A stretch of DNA of 64,000 nucleotides, from contig JALFTC010000047.1 of NCBI GenBank assembly GCA_022779485.1, positions 62,001 through 126,000 on the forward strand. Reading direction: 5' to 3'. This DNA is from Ruminococcus sp. (lineage in GTDB: Bacteria; Bacillota; Clostridia; Oscillospirales; Acutalibacteraceae). Within the stretch, counting starts at the first letter, position 1, and each line of letters starts with the position of its first letter. Position numbers and translations under genes: made by a program. The notes beneath the pieces were generated by a model. That model was not told where the DNA came from. It saw only the letters and a list, made by a program, of their open reading frames with translations, and made no database searches. This document shows positions 41,288-51,353 of this stretch, in pieces.

Positions 41288-42049
41288 TTACATTATTCCC
41301 TCAAGGGATTTGTTGAGGAATGCTTTTGTCTTTTCGGACTTTGGATTACAGAACACATCCTCAGGTGTTCCGTACTCCTCAATAATTCCGTCTGACATAA
41401 ATATAACCTTGTCGGAAATATTTTTTGCAAAGCTCATTTCGTGGGTGACAACAATCATTGTGCTGTCAGAGCTTTTCAGCTTTTGGATAACCTTTAGCAC
41501 CTCACCTGTAAGCTCGGGGTCAAGCGCCGAGGTTGGCTCGTCAAAGCACAGAATATCGGGATTCATAGCCAAGGCTCTGGCTATTGCAACCCTTTGCTGT
41601 TGTCCGCCGGAAAGCTGACAGGGATAGTGGTCTATTCTGTCTGTAAGTCCCACTCTTTCAATCAAAGCCCTTGCGTGTTTTTCAATGTTTTCAGGGCTGT
41701 CCATCTTCATAAGTGTGGGTGCCATTGAAACATTTTTTAGTACATTATACTGGGGGAAAAGGTTGAAGTTTTGGAATACAAGTCCAAAGTGAAGTCGGTT
41801 TTTGCGAATTTCCGCCTCTTTGTACCTTTTGTTCTCTTCCCCGTCAAAGATTTTCTCTCCGTTTACGGAAATTGTTCCCACTTCGGCAGTTTCCAAAAAG
41901 TTCAGGCATCTTAAAAGAGTTGTCTTGCCACTGCCTGATGAGCCGATTATGGAAAGCACCTCACCCTTTTCAAGAGTGAAGTCAATGCCCTTCAGCACCT
42001 CTGTTTTGCCGAATTTTTTTCTTAAATTCTTAACCTCTAATATTGCCAT
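41288..42049 (-). CDS. Polar amino acid ABC transporter ATP-binding protein
   Basis: Cytosolic ATPase of 253 residues powering the importer encoded by the next two genes. Walker [13 protein letters not shown], signature [15 protein letters not shown], Walker [13 protein letters not shown], and the switch His in VVTHEMSFA. Strongly GlnQ/ArtP-like. ATG 42049 is chosen for AGGAG upstream and because it lies next to the permease stop. Confidence 0.95.
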   Translation of the reverse strand: MAILEVKNLRKKFGKTEVLKGIDFTLEKGEVLSIIGSSGSGKTTLLRCLNFLETAEVGTISVNGEKIFDGEENKRYKEAEIRKNRLHFGLVFQNFNLFPQYNVLKNVSMAPTLMKMDSPENIEKHARALIERVGLTDRIDHYPCQLSGGQQQRVAIARALAMNPDILCFDEPTSALDPELTGEVLKVIQKLKSSDSTMIVVTHEMSFAKNISDKVIFMSDGIIEEYGTPEDVFCNPKSEKTKAFLNKSLEGIM

Positions 42050-42051
42050 AA

Positions 42052-42702
42052 TTAACTCCTGAAGTAGCTTAATTTCTTCTCGATATAGCCAAAGAGAAGT
42101 GTAAGTAAACCGGAGAATGCAAGGTAAAATGCACCTGTGTAGAACAGAGGCCAAATAAGACCCTCCATTTTGATGTACACCTGTGCTGACCAAATAATCT
42201 CATAAACAGCGATTATTCTTGCAAGGGATGTATCCTTTACAAGGGTAATAATTTCGTTGCTCATAGGCGGTACAATCACCTTTATAACCTGGAGCAAAAC
42301 TACCTTGAAGAATATCTGTGTTTTTGTCATACCAAGCACCTGACCTGCCTCGTACTGACCTTTGGGGATTGATTCAATACCGCCCCTGTATATTTCGGAG
42401 AAATAACAGGAATAATTGATAACGAAGGCAATCAGCGCCGCACTAAACCTTGGGAGCAGTCCTGCGTTAAAAATAAGTCCCGGTCCGTAATATACAATTA
42501 TAAGCTGTAAAAGCAGTGGTGTTCCCCTGATAATCCATACGAATGTACGGACAAGCCACCTAAGGGGCTTAAATCGGCTCATTGAGCCAAAGCATATGAT
42601 AAGCCCCAACGGAAGTGAAAACAGAAGTGTTAAACCAAAGAGCTGAAGGGTTGATAAAAACCCGTTCAGCAAATCTAAGGTAACAGAAAGAAATTCGCTC
42701 AT
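42052..42702 (-). CDS. Polar amino acid ABC transporter permease
   Basis: Membrane component of 216 residues with five or six helices and the HEAAGQ-type ATPase contact loop [22 protein letters not shown]. The [18 protein letters not shown] motif is typical of His/Glu/Gln/Arg permeases. A single permease gene suggests a homodimer. Confidence 0.95.
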   Translation of the reverse strand: MSEFLSVTLDLLNGFLSTLQLFGLTLLFSLPLGLIICFGSMSRFKPLRWLVRTFVWIIRGTPLLLQLIIVYYGPGLIFNAGLLPRFSAALIAFVINYSCYFSEIYRGGIESIPKGQYEAGQVLGMTKTQIFFKVVLLQVIKVIVPPMSNEIITLVKDTSLARIIAVYEIIWSAQVYIKMEGLIWPLFYTGAFYLAFSGLLTLLFGYIEKKLSYFRS

Positions 42703-42725
42703 TTTAGTTCCTACCTGTTTAAATG

Positions 42726-43499
42726 TTAGTCAGCAAGTGCAACAGAATACTTTTTAGAAAGCTTTTCAAGTGTGCCGTCCTTTTTAAGCTCATCAATATA
42801 GCCGTTAAACTTCTTTGTCATATCGGAGCCTTTGCGGAAACCTACACCGTATTCTTCCTTTGTAAGTGTTACGCTGCTTGTAAGGTCTTCGTAGCTTGTG
42901 CCTTTACCTGTCATAGCGGCAGCCATTGTGCTGTCTATGATACAAGCGTCAACAGAGCCTGACTCAACCTCCATAAGTGCGTCACTCTGTGCAGATACTG
43001 CTGTAAACTCAAGCTTGTTGTCCTCGGCGGCTGTCTGACCTGCTGAGCCTGACTCAACAGCAAAGCTAAGACCTGAAAGTGACTTTACATCTGTGTACTT
43101 CTTGCTGTCCTTTTCCTTCATTACTACAACCTGCTCGTTCTTTGCGTATGCCTTTGAGCAACTTGTGTTGTTAATTACTTCTTCACTAATTGTCATACCG
43201 TTCCAAATGCAGTCGATGGACTTTGAGCTAAGCTCGATAAACTTATTGTCCCAGTCAATTTCAATAAATTTAACCTTAACGCCCATTTTGTCAGCAACAG
43301 CCTTTGCAAATTCAGCGTCAAAGCCTGTCCATTCACCATTGTCGTCCTGGTAGTCCATTGGGGCATAGTCGGTAATACCAACAACAAGCTCACCCTTGTC
43401 AACAATATCCTTGTAGTCAGAGCCGGAGCCTTCGGAACCACAGCCTGTTACTAGAACAGCCATAATCATACATAGAATAAGTGCCATTAATTTTTTCAT
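42726..43499 (-). CDS. Polar amino acid ABC transporter substrate-binding lipoprotein
   Basis: Membrane-anchored binding protein of 257 residues. Lipobox LVTGC places the lipidated Cys at residue 20. The mature part is a family 3 solute-binding protein: VVGITDYAPMDYQD, GFDAEFAKAVADKMG and WNGMTISEEV. Ligand is probably a polar amino acid such as glutamine or cystine; not decidable. ATG 43499 has GGAGG upstream. Confidence 0.94.
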   Translation of the reverse strand: MKKLMALILCMIMAVLVTGCGSEGSGSDYKDIVDKGELVVGITDYAPMDYQDDNGEWTGFDAEFAKAVADKMGVKVKFIEIDWDNKFIELSSKSIDCIWNGMTISEEVINNTSCSKAYAKNEQVVVMKEKDSKKYTDVKSLSGLSFAVESGSAGQTAAEDNKLEFTAVSAQSDALMEVESGSVDACIIDSTMAAAMTGKGTSYEDLTSSVTLTKEEYGVGFRKGSDMTKKFNGYIDELKKDGTLEKLSKKYSVALAD

Positions 43500-43565
43500 T
43501 GTTTTTTCCTCCTTGTTTGCGGTAAACATAGTGCCAATACCCATTGGCAACAAACCGTCTCTTAT

Positions 43566-43594
43566 ATTTTACTTTATTAGACTAACATTGTAAA
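43566..43594 (-). promoter_or_regulatory. Promoter of the amino acid ABC operon
   Basis: On the minus strand TTTACA (43589-43594), 17-bp spacer, TAAAAT (43566-43571), just downstream of the MITE-like element. Confidence 0.5.
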
Positions 43595-43613
43595 GTGACA
43601 AATTAATAAAATT

Positions 43614-43781
43614 TATGGAAACACTGATTAAATCATTTGCACAGATTGTACAGTCAGATTTTTTGTCGGTATGTTCAAAAAACCGCAGGAATACTGGTGT
43701 ATTGTGAGGATTTTTTGGGCATACGGTTGGAAAATATGCGTACAAGATATGTAAAGTGATTTATTCAGTGTTTCCATATAT
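43614..43781. mobile_element. MITE-like element with about 37-bp terminal inverted repeats
   Basis: About 165 bp bounded by terminal inverted repeats: the left end begins ATGGAAACACTGATTAAATC and the right end, read inward on the minus strand, begins ATGGAAACACTGAATAAATC. Similarity continues with mismatches to a shared TGTAC about 37 bp in. The inside has no reading frame of note. A solitary end of the same type is at 39972. Non-autonomous; the parent transposase is not in the window. Confidence 0.72.
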
Positions 43782-43920
43782 ATTTTCTTTACATATTTTT
43801 ATCAAATATATCTTTTATTCACCTAATTATAGTTAATTACAGGAAATCATCCATATTTGGTTTTACTTTGGCTACAATATGTGGTATAGTGAAATTGTAA
43901 TTTTATAAGGAGGAAGAAAA

Positions 43921-45000
43921 ATGAATTTTATTAAGAAAAAAGGTTCGGGTATTGTACTTTCTGCAGTGATTGCAACCCTTTCTACATTTTTGGCGAGCCT
44001 TTCATTAGGCGGTTTTAGCTTTGAAATTATCGGCGCACCTGTCTTTGCAATAGTAATCGGTATGATTATCTCTGCAATTTTCCCAAAATTTTCATCCCTT
44101 GAATTTATGAAAGAGGGAATCACATTTACCTCAAAGAAAATTCTCCAATGGGCTGTAATTATACTTGGATTTTCCCTCAACATTCAAACGGTTATCTCCG
44201 TTGGAGGACAGTCCTTGCCTGTAATTATCTCAACAATTTTAACCTCACTTATCGTTGCATTTTTACTTTGCAAGGTACTGAAAATGGACAAAAAGGTTTC
44301 TACACTGGTAGGTGTCGGCTCATCAATTTGCGGTGGTTCTGCTGTTGCGGCAACTGCACCTGTTATTGATGCTGATGACGAGGAAATTGCACAGTCAATT
44401 TCTGTAATATTCCTTTTTAACATCATTGCGGCGCTAATCTTCCCTACCCTGGGAAATATGTTGGGGCTAAGCAATGACGGCTTTGCACTCTTTGCAGGAA
44501 CAGCAGTAAACGACACTTCTTCCGTAACTGCGGCGGCGTCTGCTTGGGACAGTATGAAGGATACAAACGGAATGGTACTTGCACAGGCAACTACTGTTAA
44601 GCTGACAAGGACTATTGCAATTATCCCAATAACACTTGCACTTGCACTTATCCGCACAAGACAGGCGAAAAAGACAAATATAGAAACAGGCTCAAAGGTA
44701 AAATTCAGCAAGATTTTCCCTTGGTTTATCATCTACTTTATTATTGCGTCACTTATCACAACACTTATTTCGGTACTTCCCGAAAGCGGTTTCACAGCGT
44801 TTTACAGCAATTCTTTTGTTTCCTTTGCAAAGTTCCTTGCAAAATTCTTTATTGCAATGGCTATGTGTGCAATAGGACTTAACACCAATGTTGTAAACCT
44901 TGTTAAAAAGGGTGGCAAGCCGATATTTATGGGCTTTTGCTGTTGGATTGCAATAGCAGGCGTAAGCCTACTGATGCAACACTTCCTTGGATATTGGTGA
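43921..45000 (+). CDS. YeiH/UPF0324 family membrane protein (putative sulfate exporter)
   Basis: Polytopic membrane protein of 359 residues with about ten helices. Family motifs: GAPVFAIVIGMIIS, VGVGSSICGGSAVAATAPVI, AIALIFPTLG-like segments, FAGTAVNDTSSVTAAAS and AMCAIGLNTNVVNLVKKGGKP. The family (PF03601) is annotated as putative sulfate exporters, but experimental support is thin. Single-gene unit with AAGGAGGA ribosome site; TATAGT about 40 bp upstream is a possible -10. Confidence 0.9.
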   Translation: MNFIKKKGSGIVLSAVIATLSTFLASLSLGGFSFEIIGAPVFAIVIGMIISAIFPKFSSLEFMKEGITFTSKKILQWAVIILGFSLNIQTVISVGGQSLPVIISTILTSLIVAFLLCKVLKMDKKVSTLVGVGSSICGGSAVAATAPVIDADDEEIAQSISVIFLFNIIAALIFPTLGNMLGLSNDGFALFAGTAVNDTSSVTAAASAWDSMKDTNGMVLAQATTVKLTRTIAIIPITLALALIRTRQAKKTNIETGSKVKFSKIFPWFIIYFIIASLITTLISVLPESGFTAFYSNSFVSFAKFLAKFFIAMAMCAIGLNTNVVNLVKKGGKPIFMGFCCWIAIAGVSLLMQHFLGYW

Positions 45001-45025
45001 TAAAAGTTTATAGCAAAAAAATTAG

Positions 45026-45055
45026 GGGATGTGGCAGAAGTCACATCCCATTTTT
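45026..45055 (+). terminator. Terminator after yeiH-like gene
   Basis: Perfect stem GGGATGTG / CACATCCC, 8-nt loop, then ATTTTT. Confidence 0.9.
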
Positions 45056-45070
45056 GTATATATATTCAGT

Positions 45071-46816
45071 TTAAACCGTCATATATTTCTCATAATATCC
45101 CTCATACTTTTTCTGGAACAGCGGATTGGACTTTTTCAGGTATTTGCTCTGCTGGTGAAGTCCCAGACTTTCCCTTTGAATTTCGATAATGCACAGGGCG
45201 ATTTTGTTGCAATGGTCGGACACTCTTTCCATAACCGTTGTAATATCGGACAGGATAAAGCCCATTTCAATGGTGCAACCGTTATTTTGCAGTCTTTTGA
45301 TATGGTTTTTCTGGAGTTTATTTTTCAGTGCGTCAATAACCTCCTCCAAAGGTCCAATCTCAGCAGCTGAAATAAGGTCGTTGTCAGAAACAGTTTTCAG
45401 TGTGTAATCAAGAATTTCTATCAATGCACTGCACATTGTCTTAATCTCCGCCTTTGCACTGTCGGAGAAAGTGAGCTTTTTATCCCTGATTTCCCTTGCA
45501 GACTCTGCCAAACTTACAGAGTGGTCGGACATTCTCTCAATATCCCCGATTATGTGGAGATACTTTGAAATTGCAAGGCTGTCCTTTTCGGAAATACTAA
45601 GGCTTGAAAGTCCCAAAAGGTAGTTGGCAATTTTGTCCTCGTATTTATCAACAGTCTTTTCCGACTCTTTGATTTTTTCCGCAACAGACTCATCATACTT
45701 CATAAGAAGTCCAAAGGATGCTTTGATTGAAGAAACAGCCTCGTTAGCCATTTCGTTAACAACCTTTGCACAGTTTTCAAGTGCAACTGCCGGAGTTGCA
45801 TATAGTCTTGTGTCAAGAACCTCAAACTTCTGGTCTTTGTGGTCGTCCCTTACGATAAGGCAGGCGAGTTTTTCCAATTTTTTTGTAAAAGGCAGGAATG
45901 TAAGTGTGCAAAGAACATTAAATATTGTGTGAACAACAGCAATACCCATTACACCGATTTGGTCGTTTAAAAAGTCAAAGTTTACAAACAGGTTTACAAG
46001 CTCAAATACACTAAGCCAAATAATTGTACCCCCAATGTTAAAGCAAAGGTGAACAACGGCAGAACGCTTTGCACCCTTGTTTGCACCTATTGAGGAGATA
46101 AGTGCTGTAACACAGGTACCGATATTTTGACCCATAATAATTGGAATTGCAGAGCCAAAGGTGATTTGTCCCGTTGAGGAAAGTGCCTGTAAAATACCCA
46201 CAGATGCAGAGGAGCTTTGGATTATTGCGGTAAGCACAGCGCCGGCAATAACACCCAAAATCGGGTTGCTGAACATCAGAAGAATGTTTTGAAATTCGGG
46301 AACATCCTTAAGTGGCGCAACAGCGTCACTCATTGCCTCCATACCAAACATCAAAACTGCAAAGCCCAAGAGAATCTGACCTATGTCCTTGCTTTTATTG
46401 CTCTTAAGGAACATAAACAGGATAATTCCGATTAAAGCAAGTAAAGGTGTAAATGATGAGGGCTTTAACAGGCTGACAAAGATATTGTCGCTTTCGATAC
46501 CGGTAAGGCTCAAAATCCAAGATGTTACCGTTGTACCGATATTTGCACCCATAATAACATTGATAGCCTGTCCAAGTGCCATAATACCAGAGTTTACAAA
46601 TCCCACAACCATAACAGTTGTGGCAGAGCTTGACTGGATTACAGCCGTAACTGCAACACCAAGCAAAAGACCCTTCCATTTGTTGGAGGTTATTCTTGAA
46701 AGTACAGTTTGCAGTGTACCCCCTGCCCTCTTTTCAAGGGCATCTCCCATAAAGTTCATACCAAACAGGAACAGGGCAAGTCCACCCACCAAATTCAAAA
46801 CATTAAAAATACTCAT
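45071..46816 (-). CDS. Na/Pi cotransporter family protein with C-terminal PhoU-like domain
   Basis: Membrane protein of 581 residues importing phosphate with sodium. Two inverted Na_Pi_cotrans repeats carry the signature QSSSAT (GVAVTAVIQSSSATTVMVVG and GAVLTAIIQSSSASVGILQ). Residues about 340-560 form a cytosolic PhoU-like helical domain (DIERMSDHSVSLAESAREI). It follows phoU but has its own Pho-box-like promoter elements at 46893-46914, consistent with phosphate-starvation control. Confidence 0.93.
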   Translation of the reverse strand: MSIFNVLNLVGGLALFLFGMNFMGDALEKRAGGTLQTVLSRITSNKWKGLLLGVAVTAVIQSSSATTVMVVGFVNSGIMALGQAINVIMGANIGTTVTSWILSLTGIESDNIFVSLLKPSSFTPLLALIGIILFMFLKSNKSKDIGQILLGFAVLMFGMEAMSDAVAPLKDVPEFQNILLMFSNPILGVIAGAVLTAIIQSSSASVGILQALSSTGQITFGSAIPIIMGQNIGTCVTALISSIGANKGAKRSAVVHLCFNIGGTIIWLSVFELVNLFVNFDFLNDQIGVMGIAVVHTIFNVLCTLTFLPFTKKLEKLACLIVRDDHKDQKFEVLDTRLYATPAVALENCAKVVNEMANEAVSSIKASFGLLMKYDESVAEKIKESEKTVDKYEDKIANYLLGLSSLSISEKDSLAISKYLHIIGDIERMSDHSVSLAESAREIRDKKLTFSDSAKAEIKTMCSALIEILDYTLKTVSDNDLISAAEIGPLEEVIDALKNKLQKNHIKRLQNNGCTIEMGFILSDITTVMERVSDHCNKIALCIIEIQRESLGLHQQSKYLKKSNPLFQKKYEGYYEKYMTV

Positions 46817-46867
46817 AGCGTTTCTCCATTAGTAAAAACATTTTTTGTCCTATACATTGTAACTAAT

Positions 46868-46937
46868 CTATGTAAAATATATTGCTTTCGAAATGTTAAA
46901 TCTATGTTAAATAATTTAGGACAGGTAGCCCTGTCCT
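46868..46937 (-). promoter_or_regulatory. Pho box of the Na/Pi cotransporter gene and hairpin after phoU
   Basis: GTTAAAT occurs at 46895-46901 and 46906-46912, exactly 11 bp apart, within near-identical 11-mers ATGTTAAATCT and ATGTTAAATAA; a weaker ATGTAAAATAT follows at 46870. On the minus strand this reads ATTTAAC repeats upstream of the cotransporter. CAATAT (46879-46884) lies 10 bp downstream as possible -10. Next to it is a perfect hairpin GGACAGG / CCTGTCC (46919-46936), a weak terminator or attenuator of the pst-phoU transcript. Confidence 0.65.
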
Positions 46938-46975
46938 GCAAATATTATTTCATTTTATGGGGGCTTTATTCTTTC

Positions 46976-47635
46976 CTAAATATCCTTGTGAACGCCCTCA
47001 ATGGAGTAAACCACCCATTCGGCAATGTTTACTGCGTGGTCGCCTATTCTTTCAAGGTACTTTGCAACCATCAAAAGGTCAATGCACAGCTCTGCATCTG
47101 TATCGTCCTTTATAATTGCAACAAGCTCGCTTTTCACCTTGTTGAAAAGTCCGTCAATTTTGTCGTCACCCTCTATTGCCTCCTTGGCTTTGTCAAGGTC
47201 GTGGTTGCTAAAGGAGTCAACTGCTTTTTTTACAAGTCCGATTGTTTCTGAAAACATTTCGCTGAGGTGTAGCTTGTGGTGCAAACTGCAATTTCTTATG
47301 TACTTTGAAAGTTCTGTAATGTCTGACGCTTGGTCGCCTATTCTCTCCATATCGGAGATGAGCTTTAGTGCAGATGAAACTGTCCTTAAATCACTTGCCA
47401 CAGGCTGTTGGTGGAGCAAAAGACGCATACACAGGTTTTCCACTTCTCTCTCCTTGCGGTCAACCTCTTTTTCGTAATTATCCACCTCTTTAACAAGGGC
47501 AACATAGTTATCTTCGTTTTTGTCATTTGACAGTATTGTTTTTGCTGCCTTTTCAATAGCTTTCTCGCACAGGATTCCCATATCCTTAACGCTTACATAT
47601 AGTTCGTCTAACTGCTTTGCAAAATTATCTCGCAT
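46976..47635 (-). CDS. phoU: Phosphate signalling protein PhoU
   Basis: Cytosolic all-helical regulator of 219 residues that couples Pst transport to PhoR activity. Two PhoU repeats show ERIGDQASDITELSKYI and ERIGDHAVNIAEWVVY, each with the metal-binding E-x-x-x-D pattern. Last gene of pstSCAB-phoU. Confidence 0.95.
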   Translation of the reverse strand: MRDNFAKQLDELYVSVKDMGILCEKAIEKAAKTILSNDKNEDNYVALVKEVDNYEKEVDRKEREVENLCMRLLLHQQPVASDLRTVSSALKLISDMERIGDQASDITELSKYIRNCSLHHKLHLSEMFSETIGLVKKAVDSFSNHDLDKAKEAIEGDDKIDGLFNKVKSELVAIIKDDTDAELCIDLLMVAKYLERIGDHAVNIAEWVVYSIEGVHKDI

Positions 47636-47637
47636 AA

Positions 47638-48387
47638 TTAACCAAACCTTCCTGAAATATAATCTTCTGTTTTCTTATTCTTTGGCTTATAAAAGATTTG
47701 ATGTGTGTCGCCGTATTCTATCACATCACCAAGCAAGAAGAATGCTGTTTTGTCAGAAATTCTTGCCGCCTGTTGCATTGAGTGAGTGACGATTATTATT
47801 GTGTAGTCCTTCTTAAGCTCAAGGGTTAAGTCCTCGATTTTTGATGTAGAAATCGGGTCAAGAGCAGAGGTTGGCTCATCCATAAGGATAACCTCCGGGT
47901 TAACTGTCAATGCCCTTGCTATGCAAAGTCTTTGTTGCTGACCGCCTGAAAGGGAAAGTGCTGACCTTTTCAGAATATCCTTAACCTCGTCCCAAAGAGC
48001 CGCCTGTCTTAGGGTAGTTTCCACAATCTCGTTAAGCTTGCTTTTTTTGCGAATACCGTGGGTAATGGGTCCGTAGGTCAGGTTGTCGTAAATGCTCATC
48101 GGGAATGGGTTTGGTCTTTGGAACACCATTCCCACCCTTTTTCTAAGGTGGTTTACATCCATATCCTTGTAGATATTTTCTCCATCAAGGAGAATTTCTC
48201 CCTCAATTTTGCAGTCCTCCACAAGGTCGTTCATTCTGTTAAGAGTCTTTAACACAGTTGACTTACCACAGCCTGAGGGGCCTATAAAGGATGTGATTTC
48301 TTTTTCGTTAATTTTCAGGTCAATTCCTTTAATTGCCTTGAAATCTCCATAGTGAAGCACAAGGTTGTTTATATCAAATTTACTCAT
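47638..48387 (-). CDS. pstB: Phosphate ABC transporter ATP-binding protein
   Basis: ATPase of 249 residues of the high-affinity Pst importer. Walker [14 protein letters not shown], the PstB-specific LNRMNDL segment, signature [15 protein letters not shown], Walker [16 protein letters not shown]. Two bp gap to phoU. Confidence 0.97.
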   Translation of the reverse strand: MSKFDINNLVLHYGDFKAIKGIDLKINEKEITSFIGPSGCGKSTVLKTLNRMNDLVEDCKIEGEILLDGENIYKDMDVNHLRKRVGMVFQRPNPFPMSIYDNLTYGPITHGIRKKSKLNEIVETTLRQAALWDEVKDILKRSALSLSGGQQQRLCIARALTVNPEVILMDEPTSALDPISTSKIEDLTLELKKDYTIIIVTHSMQQAARISDKTAFFLLGDVIEYGDTHQIFYKPKNKKTEDYISGRFG

Positions 48388-48405
48388 ATTATCTCCTATA
48401 CAGTA

Positions 48406-49245
48406 TTATGCCTTTGCAATTTTCTTTGCCACAAAGTTTGATAATGCGTTAATTCCCACAACAAGCAACAGCAGAATTACTGCGGTTGCGTAAGCCTGTT
48501 CTGTAAAAAGTCCCTCGTTTAGTAAGCAATAAAGGTGAACGGACAAAGTTCTTGCCGAGTCCATCAGGCTTGTGGCTGTGTCGGCAACTGTTCCCGCAGT
48601 GTAAATCAGTGCTGCAGTTTCACCTACAATTCTACCTATTGCAAGGATTACGCCTGACAAAATTCCCGGTACAGCCGAGGGCAGAATTATTTTGAAAATC
48701 GTCCTAAGCTTGCCGGCACCCAGTCCGAAGGAACCCTCTCGGTAGGAGTCGGGAACTGCCAAAAGTGCCTCCTCGGTAGTCCTGATAATGGTGGGAAGTA
48801 CCATCATTGTTAGTGTAAGCACACCGGAAATCATTGAGTAGTTCCAACCCAGGGTGATTACGAATGCCAAAAATCCAAACAGACCGAATACGATTGAGGG
48901 AATACCTGCAAGGGTTTCTGTTGTTATTCTGATAACCTTAACCAGCTTACTTCCCTTTTTTGCGTACTCAACAAGGTATATTGCAGAGAATATGCCTATG
49001 GGCACAGCAAACAGCAATGTTAAAAATGTGATTGAAACAGTATTGATTATTGAGGGGAGCATTGACTGGTTCTTTGAATTAAAGTGCAAGCTGAAAAGTT
49101 CCCCTGTAATGTTTGGAATACCCTTTTCAAGTATATAGACTATGATGAAAATAATTGACGCAACGGTTATTACTGCTGCTGTCACAAGTAAAATCAGCAT
49201 CAAAAAGGAGAAAGGGTGTTTCAGGTATGTTTTTAGCTTTGTCAT
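48406..49245 (-). CDS. pstA: Phosphate ABC transporter permease PstA
   Basis: Membrane subunit of 279 residues with six helices and conserved ETLAGIPSIVFGLFGFLAFV and the EAA loop REGSFGLGAGKLRTIFKIILP. ATG 49245 overlaps the pstC stop (TAATG) and follows GGAG; a longer in-frame start inside pstC is rejected. Confidence 0.95.
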   Translation of the reverse strand: MTKLKTYLKHPFSFLMLILLVTAAVITVASIIFIIVYILEKGIPNITGELFSLHFNSKNQSMLPSIINTVSITFLTLLFAVPIGIFSAIYLVEYAKKGSKLVKVIRITTETLAGIPSIVFGLFGFLAFVITLGWNYSMISGVLTLTMMVLPTIIRTTEEALLAVPDSYREGSFGLGAGKLRTIFKIILPSAVPGILSGVILAIGRIVGETAALIYTAGTVADTATSLMDSARTLSVHLYCLLNEGLFTEQAYATAVILLLLVVGINALSNFVAKKIAKA

Positions 49246-50096
49246 TACTTCTCCTTCTTTCTGACTATAATTGAAAAGCATATGTTGATAATGAGGATGA
49301 GCACAAACAGCACCATAGCTGTGGCTATAAGAGCCTTCTGGTGAAGTCCCGATGAATATGCCATTTCCATAACAATGTTGCTTGTAAGTGTTCTTACACT
49401 GCTTGTTATTCCCCTTGGCATAATTGGTGTGTTACCTGCAATCATAACAACCGCCATGGTTTCGCCGATTGCTCTGCCTATTCCAAGGATAATACCCGAC
49501 ATAATTCCGCTTTTGGCGGCAGGGATAACGGTTTTGAAAATACTTCTTTCTTTTGTTGCGCCAAGTGCAAGCGCACCCTCGTAGTACATATCAGGTACTG
49601 CTCTGATTGATGATTCTGCTGTGTTTATTATTGTGGGCAAAATCATAATTCCCAAAAGTATTGAGGCTGTGAGTATTCCCTTACCGCTTGTATTTGTAAG
49701 CTCCTGAATAATCGGAACAACAACTACAAGGCAAAAGAATCCGTAAACAATGGACGGAATACTTGCAAGTAGATTGATTAGTGGCTTTATCACCTTGTAC
49801 AGCCTTTTTGGGCAGTACTTTGCAAGGAATATTGCTGTTAAAAGTCCAATGGGAACACCTATTATGATTGCGCCGGCTGTAACATAGATACTGGCTACAA
49901 TCATAGGGAAAATTCCAAATTCCCCTGATGACGGTTTCCAATGAGTGCCGAAAATAAAGTCAAAAAAGCCTATTTTGCCCACAGCGGGTACACCGTTTGC
50001 AAAAATGAACAGGCATATGATTACTACAGCAATAATGGAAATACAGGCACACAAAAGGAAAACGATTTTCATTAATTTTTCTTTTATCTTACTCAA
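49245..50096 (-). CDS. pstC: Phosphate ABC transporter permease PstC
   Basis: Membrane subunit of 283 residues with six helices; LLASIPSIVYGFFCLVVVVP and the EAA loop YEGALALGATKERSIFKTVIP are diagnostic. TTG start at 50096 is supported by GGAG 7 nt upstream. Pairs with PstA. Confidence 0.95.
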   Translation of the reverse strand: MSKIKEKLMKIVFLLCACISIIAVVIICLFIFANGVPAVGKIGFFDFIFGTHWKPSSGEFGIFPMIVASIYVTAGAIIIGVPIGLLTAIFLAKYCPKRLYKVIKPLINLLASIPSIVYGFFCLVVVVPIIQELTNTSGKGILTASILLGIMILPTIINTAESSIRAVPDMYYEGALALGATKERSIFKTVIPAAKSGIMSGIILGIGRAIGETMAVVMIAGNTPIMPRGITSSVRTLTSNIVMEMAYSSGLHQKALIATAMVLFVLILIINICFSIIVRKKEK

Positions 50097-50167
50097 ATTA
50101 ATTCTCCTTTTTTGTTATGGCAAATTACTATTCAAACTCTCATCTCACCAAAATGTTGCCATAAATA

Positions 50168-50191
50168 TGGGCAGAGGTTACCCCCTGCCCA
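50168..50191 (-). other. Hairpin between pstS and pstC
   Basis: Stem TGGGCAG-GG / CC-CCTGCCCA with TTA-containing loop, 6 bp after pstS and without a good T-run. Probably a 3' stabiliser or partial terminator giving excess PstS. Confidence 0.6.
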
Positions 50192-50196
50192 AAGTT

Positions 50197-51069
50197 TTAT
50201 TGTACATCTTCCCAAGTGGTTGTTTCGCCAAGGTAAATGGACTTGATTTGGTCTGATGTCAGGGATTCGATAGTATTTTCTTTGTTTATAACAACCGCAA
50301 TACCATCCATTGCAATCTGCTTTGTAACAAGGGTTTTTGCCTCGTCATCCTTTAGTTCACGGGAGGACATACCGATGTCAACTGCCTTTTGCATTGCTGA
50401 CTGAATACCTGCTGAAGAACCTGACTCCTGAATTTCAACTGATACATCAGGGTTTAGCTTTTTGTATTCATCTGCAATTACATTCATAAGAGGAGCAACT
50501 GATGTTGAACCGGCAAGTGTAACCTTACCGCTTAGACCGGCTGACTTGTAAGACTCGCCCTCTTCAACTGAGATGTAGCCCTCTTTGTCAACAATCTCCT
50601 GACCGTCACTGCTCATAATGAAGTCAACAAAGTCCTGTGCAACCTTTGAAAGCTTGCCGTCGAAGTATGCAAGGTTAAACGGACGGGAGATTTTGTATGT
50701 ACCGTTCTTAACATTTTCAGCAGTACCCTCAACACCGTCAACCTTAACTTCCTTAACTGTGTCTGAAAGTGAACCAAGGGAAACATAACCGATTGCATTT
50801 TTGTTGCCCTCTACTGTTGTAATCATAACAGATGTGCTGTTTGTGATTTCTGCTGTTTCTGTTGTAGCGTCATTTTCCTGATCATCAATGATTCCAAGAA
50901 GCTCTGTAAAGGCTGACCTTGTACCTGAGCCGTCCTCTCTGGAAACAACGGTGATTTCTCCTGTTACTCCGCTGTTATCTGTGCCCTTGTTGCTGTCGCT
51001 TGAACCACATCCTGCAAAAGAAAGTGCAAGGACTGTTCCTGCTAAAATACCGCATAATAATTTTTTCAT
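50197..51069 (-). CDS. pstS: Phosphate-binding lipoprotein PstS
   Basis: Extracellular phosphate receptor of the Pst importer, 290 residues. Lipobox LSFAGC gives a lipidated Cys at residue 21. Phosphate-loop regions include VTVVSREDGSGTRSAF-like (EITVVSREDGSGTRSAFTE) and LAGSTSVAPLMNVIADEY. Gene order in the protein (first SREDGSGTRS, later GSTSVAP) matches the circularly arranged PstS type common in Clostridia. Preceded by a Pho-box-like region. Confidence 0.94.
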   Translation of the reverse strand: MKKLLCGILAGTVLALSFAGCGSSDSNKGTDNSGVTGEITVVSREDGSGTRSAFTELLGIIDDQENDATTETAEITNSTSVMITTVEGNKNAIGYVSLGSLSDTVKEVKVDGVEGTAENVKNGTYKISRPFNLAYFDGKLSKVAQDFVDFIMSSDGQEIVDKEGYISVEEGESYKSAGLSGKVTLAGSTSVAPLMNVIADEYKKLNPDVSVEIQESGSSAGIQSAMQKAVDIGMSSRELKDDEAKTLVTKQIAMDGIAVVINKENTIESLTSDQIKSIYLGETTTWEDVQ

Positions 51070-51152
51070 TTTTTCTTTACCTCTTTTTTAGATATATATA
51101 ATATTGTACCGAAAAGTATAAATCTTCTTCACTACTTTCTAAGTACAACTTA

Positions 51153-51219
51153 ATGTTACTCCTCTATTGTTAAATCGAAAATCAAAGTAAAGTTAAATCT
51201 TTTCCGTTTTTTGTTAAAT
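51153..51219 (-). promoter_or_regulatory. Pho box and promoter of pstSCAB-phoU
   Basis: GTTAAAT on the plus strand at 51169-51175, 51192-51198 and 51213-51219 (spacings 23 and 21 bp, about two helical turns), read as ATTTAAC toward pstS. The possible -10 TAACAT (51153-51158) starts 10 bp downstream of the nearest repeat, the same distance as in front of phoP. The remaining 51070-51400 intergenic sequence holds no gene. Confidence 0.65.
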
Positions 51220-51353
51220 GAATTTAAAACCCAAAATTGACTTGCTTTCTCCATTATATTCCTGTGTTTTCTGTGTTATGACACAGTACAAGCCTATTTT
51301 CGGGTAATAAAAAGCCTTCTCTGGCATTGCCCTTGATATCCCCCTAAAGGGGC

